Source: Astragalus membranaceus
Lineage: Eukaryota; Streptophyta; Magnoliopsida; Fabales; Fabaceae
DNA length: 64,000 nt
Assembly (NCBI GenBank): GCA_039519185.1
Contig: CM076847.1
Location: 64,803,521-64,867,520 of the forward strand
Reading direction: 5' to 3'
The position numbers and the translations under genes are program-made. Below, in pieces: positions 34,833 to 47,181 of the stretch. The notes below the pieces were generated by a model that had not been told where the DNA came from, searched no databases, and saw only the letters and a program-made list of their open reading frames with translations. Position 1 is the first letter of the stretch, and the number at the start of each line of letters is the position of its first letter.

Positions 34833-35397
34833 TGATGTCAGCTCACATGCATGCCTAGCCTAATCATGGAGCTTGGATGAATGTCAGCTCCTAAGGTATC
34901 TTTGGTCACCTTTAGTGTGTCCTTGTCAATTATCAAGGTGGACACACTAAGGTATATTCCCTTTAAGTGTTGAATCACTTTAGCTCTTTGGTCACTTTTA
35001 CATTTTGAGCAAGAGAGTGTCTAATACCTAAGAGAGTGGTGATAGGCAAGTTGCTAGTCTTGGTGAAGGTTCATTATGGATTCTCCAAGGTTTCTTGAGA
35101 TGAGAACCTTGAGCACACAACCTTGAGACTAGAAGAGCTCAAGGATAGTGTTGTCCTCATCATCTTCCCAAGGAAGAAGTGGCAGACTTCCTTCTCCACT
35201 TCCATCTCTATCTCTTCCATATTTCCATTTTCTTTCCATTTTCTTCCCTTTCAAGTAAGTGTTGATCCATTTGTGTTGAATCTGTTTCATCTTTTCTTTT
35301 GATTTTCAAGAACACGTGTTCTTCAGTTTTGTGAGAAATACTTTGATTTGTCCTATTTCTAGATCCTAAACCTTAGAGATCATGTTAAATCTCATAA
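34833..35397 (+). repeat. Left LTR of the gypsy element, rearranged
   Basis: 565 bp, against 800 bp for the right LTR. It aligns at both ends, but the segment at about 34893-34976 matches the right LTR (48060-48143) only when inverted, and about 245 bp corresponding to 48144-48390 are missing. The inverted piece creates a local near-palindrome (TTTAGTGTGTCC..GGACACACTAA). Confidence 0.85.
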
Positions 35398-36847
35398 AGT
35401 GAGTATCAAAGCCAATAGAATTTTGGCAAATTTATTTTCTCACATTTTTTTACTATTCACACGTATTTCATTCTACTGTCCATATTTGTGTTTTCTATTT
35501 CAGTGAGTTTCGTGCTTAGTTGTTGTGTTCATTTTGTTCCTTGTTAAATTTTTAACTTAATACATACTTATTTCACTCTTTTTGGTCTTGATTTGAGCTA
35601 GTTTAGAGTCAAAATCGTAAAATCGTTTTTTCTTTATTTTAATTTTCTTCTCAATTCTTGATCATTTTTGTTGAAAACTTTTGCTAGCAATCAGTTACTG
35701 CACTAGTTTCGAGTACATTGCAAGTGGTTTGATGAATTTTGGTTTAGTTTTGAGCATTCTTGCATATCCACCACCATTATCACATTTTACTTCTGAAAAT
35801 CACAATTTTGAGTATGCTCTTCCACTCTTTTGTGAAAATTTATGATGGATTCGTGATCTTTGTGAAATTTCGTTCAAGTTAGGCACAAATTTCATTTGAT
35901 ATGGTGTTGTTTTGAACATTTTACCATTGTTGAGCTTGAGAATTTGAATCTTCATCTTTATGAAATTGTGGGTGAAACGGACACCAATTTTGTATGATTT
36001 GGTTGAGTATTCGATGTGATAAACATGTTACAAGAAATCATTGTTGTTCTTGGTGTTCTTGCTGTTGTTCTTGAATTTCTGCATTTTGATCCAAAACTGT
36101 GTTGAAAACTTGAAATTGTGTTAGTGAACTCATTATAGCGCTTTTTTCAGTGATTTAAAAGTCAGGTTACCTGTCTCAAAATATAGTATTATTTGAGGCA
36201 CAAAAAAAAATAGAAAAAAAGAAAATATTGCAAAAAAGAATAGCAAAAAAAGTACTATATTTAAGAAAAAAAGGAAAACACCTAATCATGGGAGCATAAA
36301 AAAATCTGCAAATTCCAGAAAAATTCTTACTGTTACTAAAAAAAATTTGGATCCTTGTGAAATTTTCTCAAATTTTTTTTAGAACATTTGGACCATTTTG
36401 CCCTTGGAGTCTTATTTGCTCACTATGTTTCAATTTCTTTGGTGCATGGCTACCAATCTTTTTTTGAGTCTCTTTTTTGTAGTTTAAATTATTCTTTAAA
36501 TACTTTATATTTGGTTTAGCTTTTTGAGTTTTTTTTAACTTTTGATTTTGGTCTTCAAAGTTTCTAAGTTTATTATAGTAGTTTATTTCCTTTTTGGCAT
36601 TCTTTGGTGATTGGCAATACTCTCCTTGAGAATCTATAGTAATATCAATATCAAGGTTGGAAATAGGCTTTTGAGGTTCACTTCTAAGAGATCATTGGAG
36701 AATAGAGTGGCTTGAGTGACTTACTTATACACTTGTGGCTTGAGTTCCTTGAGTGGAGAGTGTATTTTCCTAAAAAGCCTAAACATGAGTGGAGGACATT
36801 TGGTGAGCTATACACACTTGTGAGGACTTATTGATGGCTGGAATTTT
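35398..36847 (+). other. Leader region of the gypsy element
   Basis: It begins with the primer-site-like GTATCAAAGCC and continues as AT-rich untranslated leader with A-runs (36200-36330) and T-runs. No ORF of note. Confidence 0.5.
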
Positions 36848-37246
36848 TTGTTATTATCTAACCCTTCTTGTAGGTACCACGTTGAACTTGAAGGATGGAT
36901 GAAAGGTACAAAAGAAACCCAAGGAGACATGTTTCACCTAAAAGGTATCATTCTTCTAAGAGACATGATTTCCCTCATGAGTAGTATGCAAGGAGGTATA
37001 GAAGAGATAGGTATGATGAGGAGCAAAGGGGGGTATAGAAAAGATAAGTATGTTGACGAGGAAGAGCATGAAAGGAGACATAGAAGGAGGGACACCAATG
37101 CAAACATGGAAGAAGCTTTTAGATCTAAATTTGGAGATGATAAAGCTTCGGCCATGGTGTCAAATGATAAGGAGAAAATCTCTATTTCTATTCCTATTGT
37201 TAGTATTTATTTATTCCTATGGTGTTTGTTTGCAAGTGGTTGGTGA
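36848..37246 (+). pseudogene. Gag-like remnant of the gypsy element
   Basis: In mixed frames the stretch reads as a strongly basic protein segment with RRHVSPKRYHSSKRH-like text and then YRKDKYVDEEEHERRHRRRD. Arg/Asp/Glu-rich segments of this kind precede the gag domain in many plant Ty3/gypsy polyproteins. At least one frame change and several stops separate the readable blocks, and no CCHC knuckle follows before the nested insertion. Assignment rests on composition and position, so it is tentative. Confidence 0.35.
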
Positions 37247-37410
37247 GATTTGTATTAATATGGCTAGCACTCGTTTAGTACAAACTCATCATTCACACCC
37301 TTGACCACCCCAACACCATATAAGCTTAAGTTGCATAAAGATAAAGAGGAAATTATTGTGAATAAAAAAGTGTTTGTTAGCTTTTCCACTCATAGTTACA
37401 AAGACATGGA

Positions 37411-39372
37411 TGTGAACGCCCAATTTTAACCGGTATTTTTAATTTTCTTCTCAAAAAATCACAAAAATATGTTTTACCAATTTTTTCGTTGTTATTTCTT
37501 TTTTAGTGGTTAAACAAAAATAAAACAATATAGGTTAATTCAGTTTATTACAAAAAAGGGGAATGTCCATGTACATGACTTGGCTCAAGAATGCCAAAGT
37601 TACAAAAATACAAAAATAAACCAAAATACCCAAAACTGCAGCTACTTTGCAAAGATGATTTCTCTCTCCTCAGACCTCGTTTTGACGATCCGAACAGTGA
37701 AAATGAAGATGAATGTCTCAAGAACCTTTTGGCAAAAAACCAAAACGATCCAATGGTTAACGAATCCAGAATCGCACTTGTACAGTGGCTGGTTTGAGAA
37801 AAATGGGAGTTATTTTTTCTACTTTTGCGAAGGCAATTGCTCTCTCCCCAGACCTCATTTCGACGATCTGAACGGTAAAAGTGAAGTTGGATGTCTCACG
37901 AACCTGGTGTCAAAAGAACGACGATGATCAAACGGTTAACGAATCCGAAATCACACTGTTACAGTGGCTGGTTTGAGAAAAACAGGAATGACTTTCTCTA
38001 TCTTGTTTTAGTCCCACATTGTTTGGGAGAAACAAGAACCACCTAACATTTGGCTATAAAAGAGGCTTAGAGGCAAGGACTTGAGGGGGGAGTCATTGGC
38101 AGATGAAGTGATCTTTTAGGCTAGCCTTTGCGGTCCCGACACTAAAAGTCTGTCTTTGATTATTTTGTACGTTCTGGAATCGGTTTTCCGGTTCTCAAAG
38201 CAGGTTTTTGCACAATACGATTTTGGGGTCAAAACAGACCAGATGGGAGTCCGGTTCGCAGTTGACCTGGTTAGACTGCTCGGTCCGGTTCGGCGTTCAT
38301 CGCGTTTATCAGCTTGAGGTTAGTTTTGTATTTATTTATTTATTTATATCTATTTGTTTATTTATTTATTATTCATTTATTTATTTATGTACATATTTAT
38401 TGATTACTTATTTATTGTTTGTTTATTTCTGTATATATTTATTTATTATTTATGCATATATTTATTTATATTTTTTAAGGTGTATAGTTATTAATTTATT
38501 TATTTTTATCTTTCCTTTTTAACTATTATTCTTATTATTATCTATTATTATTTATATTATTATTATTGTTATCTATTTCTAAAAATGAATTAAAACATGA
38601 ATAAAAATGGCTTTGATCGAGATGTACATCTTATCAAACCCGCAACCCGGTTAAGACGCCTGAGTTGTACAACTTGGTGATCTCAAACCCCTTCAAAATA
38701 TTAAAATCAATAAAACAAACAAACATTTTCTCAAGAAGAACTACGTAGCCTTTGATTCTCCGCACACGGAGATACGTAGGAGCGGGGCTTCCCCGTCAAG
38801 CTAATTAATTTTTTTTTCAAATAATCAATTTTCTTTTCTTTAACACCTATTTCCTAAAAAATATAAAAACAAGGATTGGCTGAGATGTGACATCTTGTCG
38901 ATCCTGGTTTAAGAAACCTGAGTTGTACAACTTGGTGATCTCAAACCTCTTCAAAAATAAAATCAACCAACCAACAAACTTTTTTCTGGAAGAGCTACAT
39001 GACTTTTGAGTTCCTCATTGCACCGGAGGATACGTAGGAGCGGGGCTTCCCCGTCAAGTCAAAATTAAACTTTTCTAAAATAGTCCTTATTATTTTCTAC
39101 TATTTTATTTTTTGGTAAAACAAATAAATTCGTATTTTATATTTGCACAATCAAATTTAGGGTAACTGTCTTAAGACAGATATATTAGGGGTGTATTGAA
39201 ATTAGGTTTTTGCCCTTCCCTTTGCATAACCGACTCCCGAATCCAACCTAGTTTTCGCAGACCAATAACTTTTAGTTAGGTTTTTCCCAATTTTTCCTAT
39301 TAAATAAATTGGGTGGCGACTCTCAAAAATTACAATTTTTGAGCCTTCTACGTCGGGATTACAGTCACGACA
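37411..39372 (+). repeat. Left LTR of the Ogre-like element (longer, with promoter)
   Basis: 1962 bp. Near 37650-38000 it has a tandem duplication of about 175 bp (each ending GTTAACGAATCC..ACAGTGGCTGGTTTGAG). A TATA box (CTATAAAAGAGG, about 38063) follows AGTCCCACATTGTTTGGGAG. Further on are a TTTATTTATT-rich tract and two related blocks, each ending TACGTAGGAGCGGGGCTTCC (about 38772 and 39032), a motif characteristic of Ogre-type LTRs. Confidence 0.85.
38013..38100 (+). promoter_or_regulatory. LTR core promoter of the Ogre-like element
   Basis: A TATA box (CTATAAAAGAGG) stands about 40 bp downstream of a CCCACATTGTTTGGGAG block. This stretch exists only in the left LTR; the right LTR lost it through a deletion of about 560 bp. 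Confidence 0.6.
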
Positions 39373-42136
39373 GATGGCGACTTCGCTGGAGACGGTGAGA
39401 GTCAAGCTTAAGTTATTATTTTTTCTTTGTATATATTTCATTTGATATTTATTTGATATTCCGCTTTATATAAACCCTAGGCTAAAGAACATTTTGATAT
39501 TATTGTCTGGTTGTATTTTCTGGTTAATATGCAGGTTCAATTTGGGTTTTTATTTTTAGGATTTGAGGTTTGTATGCTTTCTTCACACACTACACATACA
39601 CCGTGAGCACACATTGAGAGTTGAGCCCACACCACTTGAGCCGCAAAAAACACATAAGTTAGAACGAGGATAACTGGGACTCATTTTGGATGTACATCCT
39701 GTGTGACTTCCATGAATTCCTCATCTAGAGTACGATTCTTCTATGCGGGTATCCACATTTTGGATGTACATCCTGGTGAGTTTAATCATCTAGAAGAGTA
39801 CTTGACTCTAGAGACCTTAAATCTCAATAGGTTAGAACAAGTCCACCTTGTGAGTACTCACAATAGAAGACATTAGATCTATAGGGCCCAAAGTCCAATA
39901 GCATGTGCTAACCAAATTAGGTCACAAAGGGAGCTACTCCACCTCTTACCTTATTTTTCATAAAACATAAACAAAATCTTTTTCCCATAAACAAACTTTT
40001 GGGTTCAGAAAATCACTCATTTTTTACTACAAAAATCAAAATCATATTGCATTTCGTGCATAAAAAGCATAAGAAAAAAATATGTTGCCTTGTAAAAAAA
40101 GTGCATTTCGCTTAAAAAAATAGAATGTAATTAAATTTGTCTCGTTCACCGCGTGTCATTGAAAAGTATGCATTCATTTGCATTTTTCTTTGCATAAGTC
40201 CTTAGAAAAATATTTTTGTGTCTACATGTAGTGCACATCTTCATTTCATTGTCATCCATCACACTCATCATAAAATTTCTTCATATTTCATTTTCTCTTT
40301 GCATCTTTGCATGTTATGCATACTTTCATCAGTAAATAAAACAAAGCACATTATCATTTGTCAATCCTCATAGCATTTCCCTTCAAATGGGGCAAAAAAA
40401 TTTGAATTTCATTTTTTGCATGAAAAAGATTAAAATTACAAAACAACGCATGTTGCATTTTAGGGTGAATGCTTGCATACATACCATGCATTTCATAACA
40501 TATTGGTCTCTTTGACCCATTATCATAAATTTTTCTTTAAGAAAATAAATAAAAAAGGAGTTTTAAATTTGTGTGCTTGCGTCAAAATGAATGCCAATCA
40601 AGTTTGGGCTCGTGGAATTGGATCATTTTTTTGAGAGTTGTTGGGAAGATTAATCGTTAGAGGTTTAGAGATGTAAGGTGAGCGGAAAGATATCATGGGC
40701 ACATCGGGAAAGATGAGAGGAAAAGGGAGACATACGGTGCCAATCAGCTCTTGAATAAAAAACTCCAAGCAAAAAAAATAGAAAGAGGGGGAAAAATGAT
40801 TGTCGTTAGCACTTCTTTAATCATGTAGTTCGAAACCAAGTTGACTTTGTTGAAGTTTTATACTAATAAATTTGCATGGATTTAAAAACCCATTTTCATC
40901 CTTTCTCACCCCAAGTTCCCTTAAACAGTGACCCCTTCTTAGTTCTTGCCTCAAACAATATTTCATAAAGCCCTTTTGGTTGCGACATTCAAGGATACGC
41001 GAGTGAACAAATATCACATGTTGAAGGTCCATTTCCCAAAAAAAAAGAAGAAAAAAAATCAAAAAAAAAGACAAAAGAAAGAGAGAGCAAAGAATTTGTA
41101 AAAGGGTGAATGTAGTTTCGAAATTAAATTTTGAAAATGAGGAATCATGTTTCGAAATGAAGAGTGGACAATTTTCTCTATCCCGAACAAAGTTGAATTA
41201 TTGTATCCCTTGATGTCCCCTTTGAGCCTATAATTTCCTTTCACTAACCCCTAGACACAAGGATCCATACTACAATGGAATTTAGTGCATTTAGACTATC
41301 ATATAGTTTCCAAAGGTAGAAAATTGATGAGAAACAAATCAGGGGCAATGGAGGAAGAAAAAAAAAAGGTTGAAAAAACCAAATGATGGCGAATGGTGAA
41401 AAATAATAATAAAGAGAGAATCAGCCATATCTGAAATAGATGCGAAGGCTGAAATGAGTTAAAACAAAATCAATGGAGAAGAAAAAAAAGAGAAGCAAAA
41501 AGGAGGAAAAAGAGAAATGAAGGAAGAAAAAAAATCAAATGGACAAGTTGTGTCACCGAAACAAAGTAGAAAGCTGAATGCACTAAAGATCCTTGATCCA
41601 TTTAACCCGAAAAAACATTTCTTTAAGCCTTCTAATCATTTTTCTCCCATAACCCATACAAGTAAAACATTTCTTTGAGCGTTCTAATTATTTTTCTTCC
41701 ATAACCCATAACCCATAGACACGTTACAAGCCTCTAAAAGTCCACTCTGATTAATGAATGATTGTTTTCATTTTCATAATATTAATTTTGAAATAAATCA
41801 TTTGCTTCTTTTAAACTTTTCTTCGCTCTAAGAAAAAAAAGAAAAAAACAAGGGAATGAGGCCCGTTAGACTGAAAACCTGTAAAGGCAGTCTAGGCAAA
41901 AATTAGGGTTTGAAAAAAAAACTAAAAAATAAAAAAATAAAAGACACAGCCCGCTAGACTGAAAACCTGCAAAGGCAGTCTAGGAAAAAATTAGGTTACA
42001 AAAGGGGAATGAGACTTACAATGTTCATTTGTGTAGTTCACTGGATTTCTCCTACTTATTCCAAACACGAGTCTACATTGGGGCAATTTTGTGGATGTAA
42101 GCTTGAGAGTCTCAAGAAATCCGACACTGGGACAAA
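39373..42136 (+). other. Leader and A-rich interior of the Ogre-like element
   Basis: It starts with the primer site. 39600-39920 contains two copies of a CATTTTGGATGTACATCCTG phrase. 40560-41560 is A-rich with scattered GAAAGA tracts. Around 41860-42000 a unit with CGCTAGACTGAAAACCTG and GGCAGTCTAGG occurs twice in tandem, about 85 bp apart. No gag, protease or RT motif is seen in any frame. Confidence 0.5.
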
Positions 42137-42480
42137 ATTCTTGCAAGACCCTCTAGGTGTCAAAAGTTTCATGCTACACCCATGTAGTGTTCTCTCATGG
42201 TGATGTATTTCACCAGGCTGAGGTAGAAATCTTACAAGGCCTTACATCGGTCAAACTTTGTTTGCCACACCAGTGCATTCTTTGTGAGCAACACTTTTTA
42301 CCAATCCCAATTTTTTTTTTTGCAAGACTCTTCATGAGTCAAACTTTGTTTAGGACACCGGTGTAGCCTTCTCTTGTAACGACGACTTTTACCAATACAA
42401 GAGAAAAAGTTTTGGCATGACCCTTCATGGGTCAAACTTTGCTTGCTACACTAGGTAGTCTTCCCCCTGTGATGAAACTT
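42137..42480. repeat. Tandem array of about 92-bp units
   Basis: Four diverged units begin at about 42137, 42231, 42321 and 42413. Each contains CAAGAC.CT, a GTCAAACTTTG-type block and a GCTACAC or GGACACC block, then TTCTC.. and an AATTTT or AAGTT tract. Confidence 0.7.
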
Positions 42481-43184
42481 GTTTCCAATATTCCAACAAG
42501 TCAGCTACCTCAAATAAAAGAAATGCCCATTAGTCAGAGGTTACCATCTACCTTTTTCCCTACCATCTTGTGTCGCATTGTCTTCCCTATGCTTTCACTT
42601 TAAAAATACCCTGCACTTCCAAACCTTCAAAATCCAAAACACAAAATTTGAAACAAGAAAACAAAGAAACACAGAAAAGTCCAACTCGTCAATACCCATG
42701 AATCCATGCATGTTCATTAAGTAATGCTTCAAAAATAGTCAACTTGGAATCAATGATATGATTTAGAGAGCTAATGACGATATATCTGCGAAAAAAAATA
42801 TATAGAGAGAGAGGGTCAAACTTGAAAGTGTTTTGTTTGAAGAATGAGAAGTGATCATAAAAGGAAGGAGATCTTAGAAAGCTAGCGAGGATGAGGATCA
42901 CCTTCCATTTGAGAATGAGTTTGATTGGTTTCAAATGAAGCATGCAAAAAAAAAATGTTTTTAGTAAATCTAACTTTCATGACACGAGCATCTCAAATTT
43001 ATCTCAAGGCTCGTGCATATTTCATACATTTCATATCATAGCATGCATACATTTCATGTCCAACCATGCATCCCCCTTCATGAATAGAAGCATGTGTTTT
43101 TTTCAATCTCTATGTGAAAATAATAAACAAATAAAAAAGAATCATTCAAAACAAGGCATCCATTGCATTTTAGGTTCATTTCAA

Positions 43185-44580
43185 TGCTATGGTTCAGCCG
43201 TGGCATTTGACATTGCATTTCCATGCTACGGTTTAGCCCTGACAGTGGTATTTTAAATATCGTACTACGGTTCAGTCCTAGTACTGCTCTTAATTTCAAG
43301 CTACGGTTCAGCCCTGACACTGCATTTTAATGCTACGGTTCAGCCCTGGCACTGCATTTCCATGCTACGGTTCAGCCCTGGCACTGGTATTTTTTGGACT
43401 ACGGCTCAGCCCTGGTACTGCCTTTTAAATTTCATGCTACGGTTCAGCCCTAGCTCTGCACTACCATGCTACGGTTCAGCCCTGGCATTAGGTCTTTTAA
43501 ATTTTGTACTACGGTTCAGCCCTGGTACTATCTTTAATTTTCATGCTATCGGTCTCGCCCTGGCATTGTCTTTAATTTTCATGCTATCGGTCTCGCCCTG
43601 GCATTGTCTTTAATTTTGTGCTATCGGTCTTGCCCTGGTATCATATTTTAAACTCAGTGCTACCGATTCAGCTCTGGCACTAGTTGTTCATGCTATCGGT
43701 CTCGCCCTGGCATCATATTTTAAACTTAGTGCTACCGATTCAGCTCTGGCACTAGTTTTTTATGCTATCGGTCTCGCCCTGGCATCATATTTTAAAACTC
43801 AGTGATACCGATTCAGCTCTGGCACTAGTTTTTTATGCTATCGGTCTCGCCCTGGCATCATATTTTAAAACTCAGTGCTACCGATTCAGCTCTGGCACTA
43901 GTTTTTCATGCTATAGGCCCCGCCCTAGCATCATATTTTAAAACTTAGTGCTACCGATTCAGCTCTGGCACTAGTTTTCATGCTATCGGTCTCGCCCTAG
44001 CATCATATTTTAAACTCAGTGCTACCGATTTAGCTTTGGCACTAGTTTTTCATGCTATCGGTCTCGCCCTGGCATCATATTTTAAACTCACTGCTACCGA
44101 TTCAACTTTGGCACTAGTTTTTCATGCTATCGGTCTCGCCCTGGCATCATATTTTAAACTCAGTGCTACCGATTCAGCTCTGGCACTAGTTTTTCATGCT
44201 ATCGGTCTCGCCCTGGCATCATATTTTAAACTCAGTGCTACCGATTCAGCTCTGGCACTAGTTTTTCATGCTATCGGTCTCGCCCTGGCATCATATTTTA
44301 AACTTAGTGCTACCGATTCAGCTCTGGCAATAGTTTTCCATGCTATCAGTCTCACACTGGCATCATTTTTTAAACTTAGTGCTACCGATTCAGCTCTGGC
44401 ACTAGTTTTCCATGCTATCGGTCTCGCCCTGGCGTCATATTTTAAACTTAGTGCTACAGATTCAGCTCTGGCACTAATTTTTCATGCTATCGGTCTCGCC
44501 CTGGCATGGTCTATTTTCATGCTATCGGTCTCACCCTAGCATTGTCTTTAATTTTGTGCTATCGGTCTCGCCCTGACACT
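43185..44580. repeat. Satellite-like array in the 3' region of the Ogre-like element
   Basis: Two zones. The first (about 43185-43540) consists of units near 45 bp built on GCTACGGTTCAGCCCTGGCA. The second (about 43540-44580) is a regular 72-bp unit made of two half-units, CATGCTATCGGTCTCGCCCT and GTGCTACCGATTCAGCTCTG, each followed by GGCA and a spacer. About a dozen copies are present, many nearly identical. The 72-bp period is a multiple of three, so a 167-codon plus-strand frame (44036-44539) repeats a 24-residue peptide; this is a consequence of the period, not evidence of a protein. Confidence 0.93.
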
Positions 44581-44590
44581 ACTTAAAAAT

Positions 44591-45138
44591 GGCTTAATTA
44601 CAGTTTTGGTCCCCCTATTATGACCAACTCACGATTTTGGTCCCCAAAGTTTTAATTTGACGATTTTGATCCCCCTATTTTCCTAAGTTGTAAAATCAAG
44701 GTCCCCCTCTAAATTTGGTCAAAATTAAAACTGATTTTGACATTCAATCCTACGTGGCAGTCCACGTGGACTGCCACGTAGGCAGCACTGTTCCCCTTCT
44801 TCTCTCTCACAGCCCCCTCCCCTCCCCCCAACGTTACCCCCTCCCCCCTCCTGAACCCCTCCCCCCTTCGCACCTCCCCTCCCCCACCGTGACCCCCTCC
44901 CCCCTCCTAAACCCCTCCCCCTTCGCACCTCCCCTCCCCCCTCGTTTTCCCCGTCCCCTTCGCACTGATCCCCGTCAGCCACCAACAACCACCACCCACC
45001 CACAGCCACCACCCACCTCTGCGACCTCCGTGAACCCCTCCCCCCTCCTCTGCGATCTGGATCTGAACGGCGACAGAGAGCGACGAGAGAGAGAACGGCG
45101 AGAGAAAGAGTGACGAGAGAGGGAACAGCGAGAGAGAA

Positions 45139-45174
<36 letters not shown>

Positions 45175-45615
45175 CGAGAGAGAGAACGACGAGAGAGGGG
45201 GAGGGAGAGCGAAGGGGAAGGGGAAAACGAGGGGGAGGTGCGAAGAGAGAGATGCGAAGGGGAAGGGGAAAACGAAGGGGGAGGGGGTCACAGTGGGGGG
45301 AGGGGAGGGGAGATGCGAAGGGGGTGGGGTTCAGGAGGGGGAGGGGGTCACGGTGGGGGGGAGGGGGTCACGGTGGGGGGGAGGGGAGGGGGTTGTGAGA
45401 GAGCGGAGAGGGGAACAGTGCTGCCTACTTGGCAGTCCACGTGGACTGCCACGTAGGATTGAAAGTCAAAGTCAGTTTTAATTTTGACCAAATTAAGAAG
45501 GGGACCTTGATTTTACAAATTGGGAAAATAGGGGGATCAAAATCGTCAAATTAAAACTTTGGGGACCAAAATCGTGAGTTGGTCATAATAGGGGGACCAA
45601 AACTGTAATTAAGCC
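44591..45615. mobile_element. Large MULE-type foldback element
   Basis: The ends are long inverted repeats of over 200 bp starting GGCTTAATTACAGTTTTGGT, a terminus very common in legume genomes. Each arm contains a 34-bp palindrome (44749-44782, perfect; 45424-45457, one mismatch) built on CAGTCCACGTGGACTG. The inner arms are C-rich (about 44810-45060) and G-rich (about 45190-45410), so almost the whole 1025 bp folds back on itself, with a (GA)n loop near 45140-45170. I could not find a target duplication. It has no transposase. Confidence 0.85.
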
Positions 45616-45788
45616 TATAATTTAATTCTGACCGTGTTTTGTATTTCGTGCTACCTTTTTTTACAATCGTGCATATTTCACCGATGAAAATTGAGGTTCA
45701 TATCTGTACTTATTCATTACTTTGATAATACAAAAAAAAATATAGTTTTATGTATTATCTAGTAAGAAAGTAAACACAGAGGGGTATC

Positions 45789-47181
45789 TGTGAACACCCA
45801 ATTTTAACCGGTATTTTTAATTTTCTTCTCAAAAAATCACAAAAATATGTTTTACCAATTTTGCGTTATTATTTATTTTTTAGTGGTTAAACAAAACAAA
45901 AAAAAATATAGGTTAATTCAGTTTATTACAAAAAGGATAATGTCCATGTACATGACTTGGCCCAAGAATGCCAAAGTTACAAAAATACAAAACTAAACCA
46001 AAATACCCAAAGCAGATTTTTGCACAAGGCGATTTTGGGGTCAAAACAGACTAGATAGGAGTCTGGTTCGCAGTTGACCTGGTCAGACTGCTCGGTCCGG
46101 TTCGGCATTCATCGCGTTTATCAGCTTGAGGTTAGTTTTGTATTTATTTATTTATATCTATTTGTTTATTTATTTATTATTCATTTATTTATTTATGTAC
46201 ATATTTATTTATTACTTATTTATTGTTTGTTTATTTCTGTATATATTTATTTATTATTTATGCATATATTTATTTATATTTTATTAGGTGTATAGTTATT
46301 TATTTTTTTTATCTTTCCTTTTTAATTATTATTATTATTGTTATTATTATTATCTATTATTATTTATATTATTATTATTGTTATCTATTTCTAAAAATGA
46401 ATTAAAACATAAATAAAAATGGCTTTGATCGAGATGTACATCTTATCAAACCCGCAACCCGATTAAGACGCCTGAGTTGTACAACTTGGTGATCTCAAAC
46501 CCCTTCAAAATATTAAAATCAACAAAACAAACAAACATTTTCTCAAGAAGAACTACGTAGCCTTTGATTCTTCGCACACAGATACGTAGGAGCGGGGCTT
46601 CCCCGTCAAGCTAATTATTTTTTTTCCAAATAATCAATTTTCTTTTATTTAACACCTATTTCCTAAAAAATATAAAAACAAGGATTGGCTGAGATGTGAC
46701 ATCTTGTCGATCCTAGTTTAAGACGCCTGAGTTATACAACTTGGTGATCTCAAACCTCTTTAAAAATAAAATCAACCAACCAACAACAAACTTTTTCAGG
46801 AAGAACTACATGACTTTTGAGTTCCTCATTGCACCGGAGGATAGTAGGAGCGTGGCTTCCCCGTAAAGTCAAAATTAGACTTTTCTAAATTAGTCCTTAT
46901 TATTTTCTACTATTTTATTTTTGGGTAAAACAAATAAATTCGTAATTTATATTTGCACAATCAAATTTAGGGTAACTGTCTTAAGACAGATGTATTAGGG
47001 GTGTAGTGAAATTAGGTTTTCGCTCTTCCCTTTGCATAACCGACTCCCGAATCCAACCTAGTTTTAGCCAACCAATAACTTTTTGTTAGGTTTTTCTCAA
47101 TTTTTCCTATTAAATAAATTGGGTGGCGACTCCCTTCAAAACCAATTTTGAGCCGTCTGTGTTGAGACCCCGGTCACGACA
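45789..47181 (+). repeat. Right LTR of the Ogre-like element (deleted, no TATA)
   Basis: 1393 bp. Identical in layout to the left LTR except that the segment corresponding to about 37640-38200, including the tandem duplication and the TATA box, is missing; the join reads CCCAAAGCAG. The primer-side end GTCACGACA is intact. A run of TTTATTTATT and the two TAGGAGCG.GGCTTCCCCGT blocks are kept. Confidence 0.85.

Larger units (their letters stand above)
37411..47181 (+). mobile_element. Non-autonomous Tat/Ogre-like LTR retrotransposon, nested
   Basis: LTRs start TGTGAAC.CCCAATTTTAACC and end GTCACGACA. The left LTR is followed after two bases by TGGCGACTTCGCTGG (39375-39389), which fits a tRNA-Arg primer site, the type known for Ogre elements. 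The right LTR is preceded by GAGGGGTATC. Flanks atgga (37406-37410) and atggt (47182-47186) match in four of five bases, and the host protease frame reads straight across them (YKDM then VLFDVVPIETAH). No gag or pol is found inside; the interior holds leader sequence, A-rich tracts and tandem repeats. Confidence 0.88.

Noticed and set aside
38208..38522. 104-codon hydrophobic ORF (and its copy at 46074-46295)
   Set aside because: It lies in both LTRs of one element and encodes Ile/Leu/Tyr/Phe text only because of TTTATTTATT repeats; not a membrane protein gene.
44036..44539. 167-codon ORF with a 24-residue repeated peptide
   Set aside because: The 72-bp period is a multiple of three and keeps any frame open; no start context, no signal or family, and the array lies in a retrotransposon 3' region.
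44715..45481. Pro-rich and Gly/Arg-rich ORFs
   Set aside because: They are translations of the C-rich and G-rich arms of a foldback element and mirror each other on both strands.
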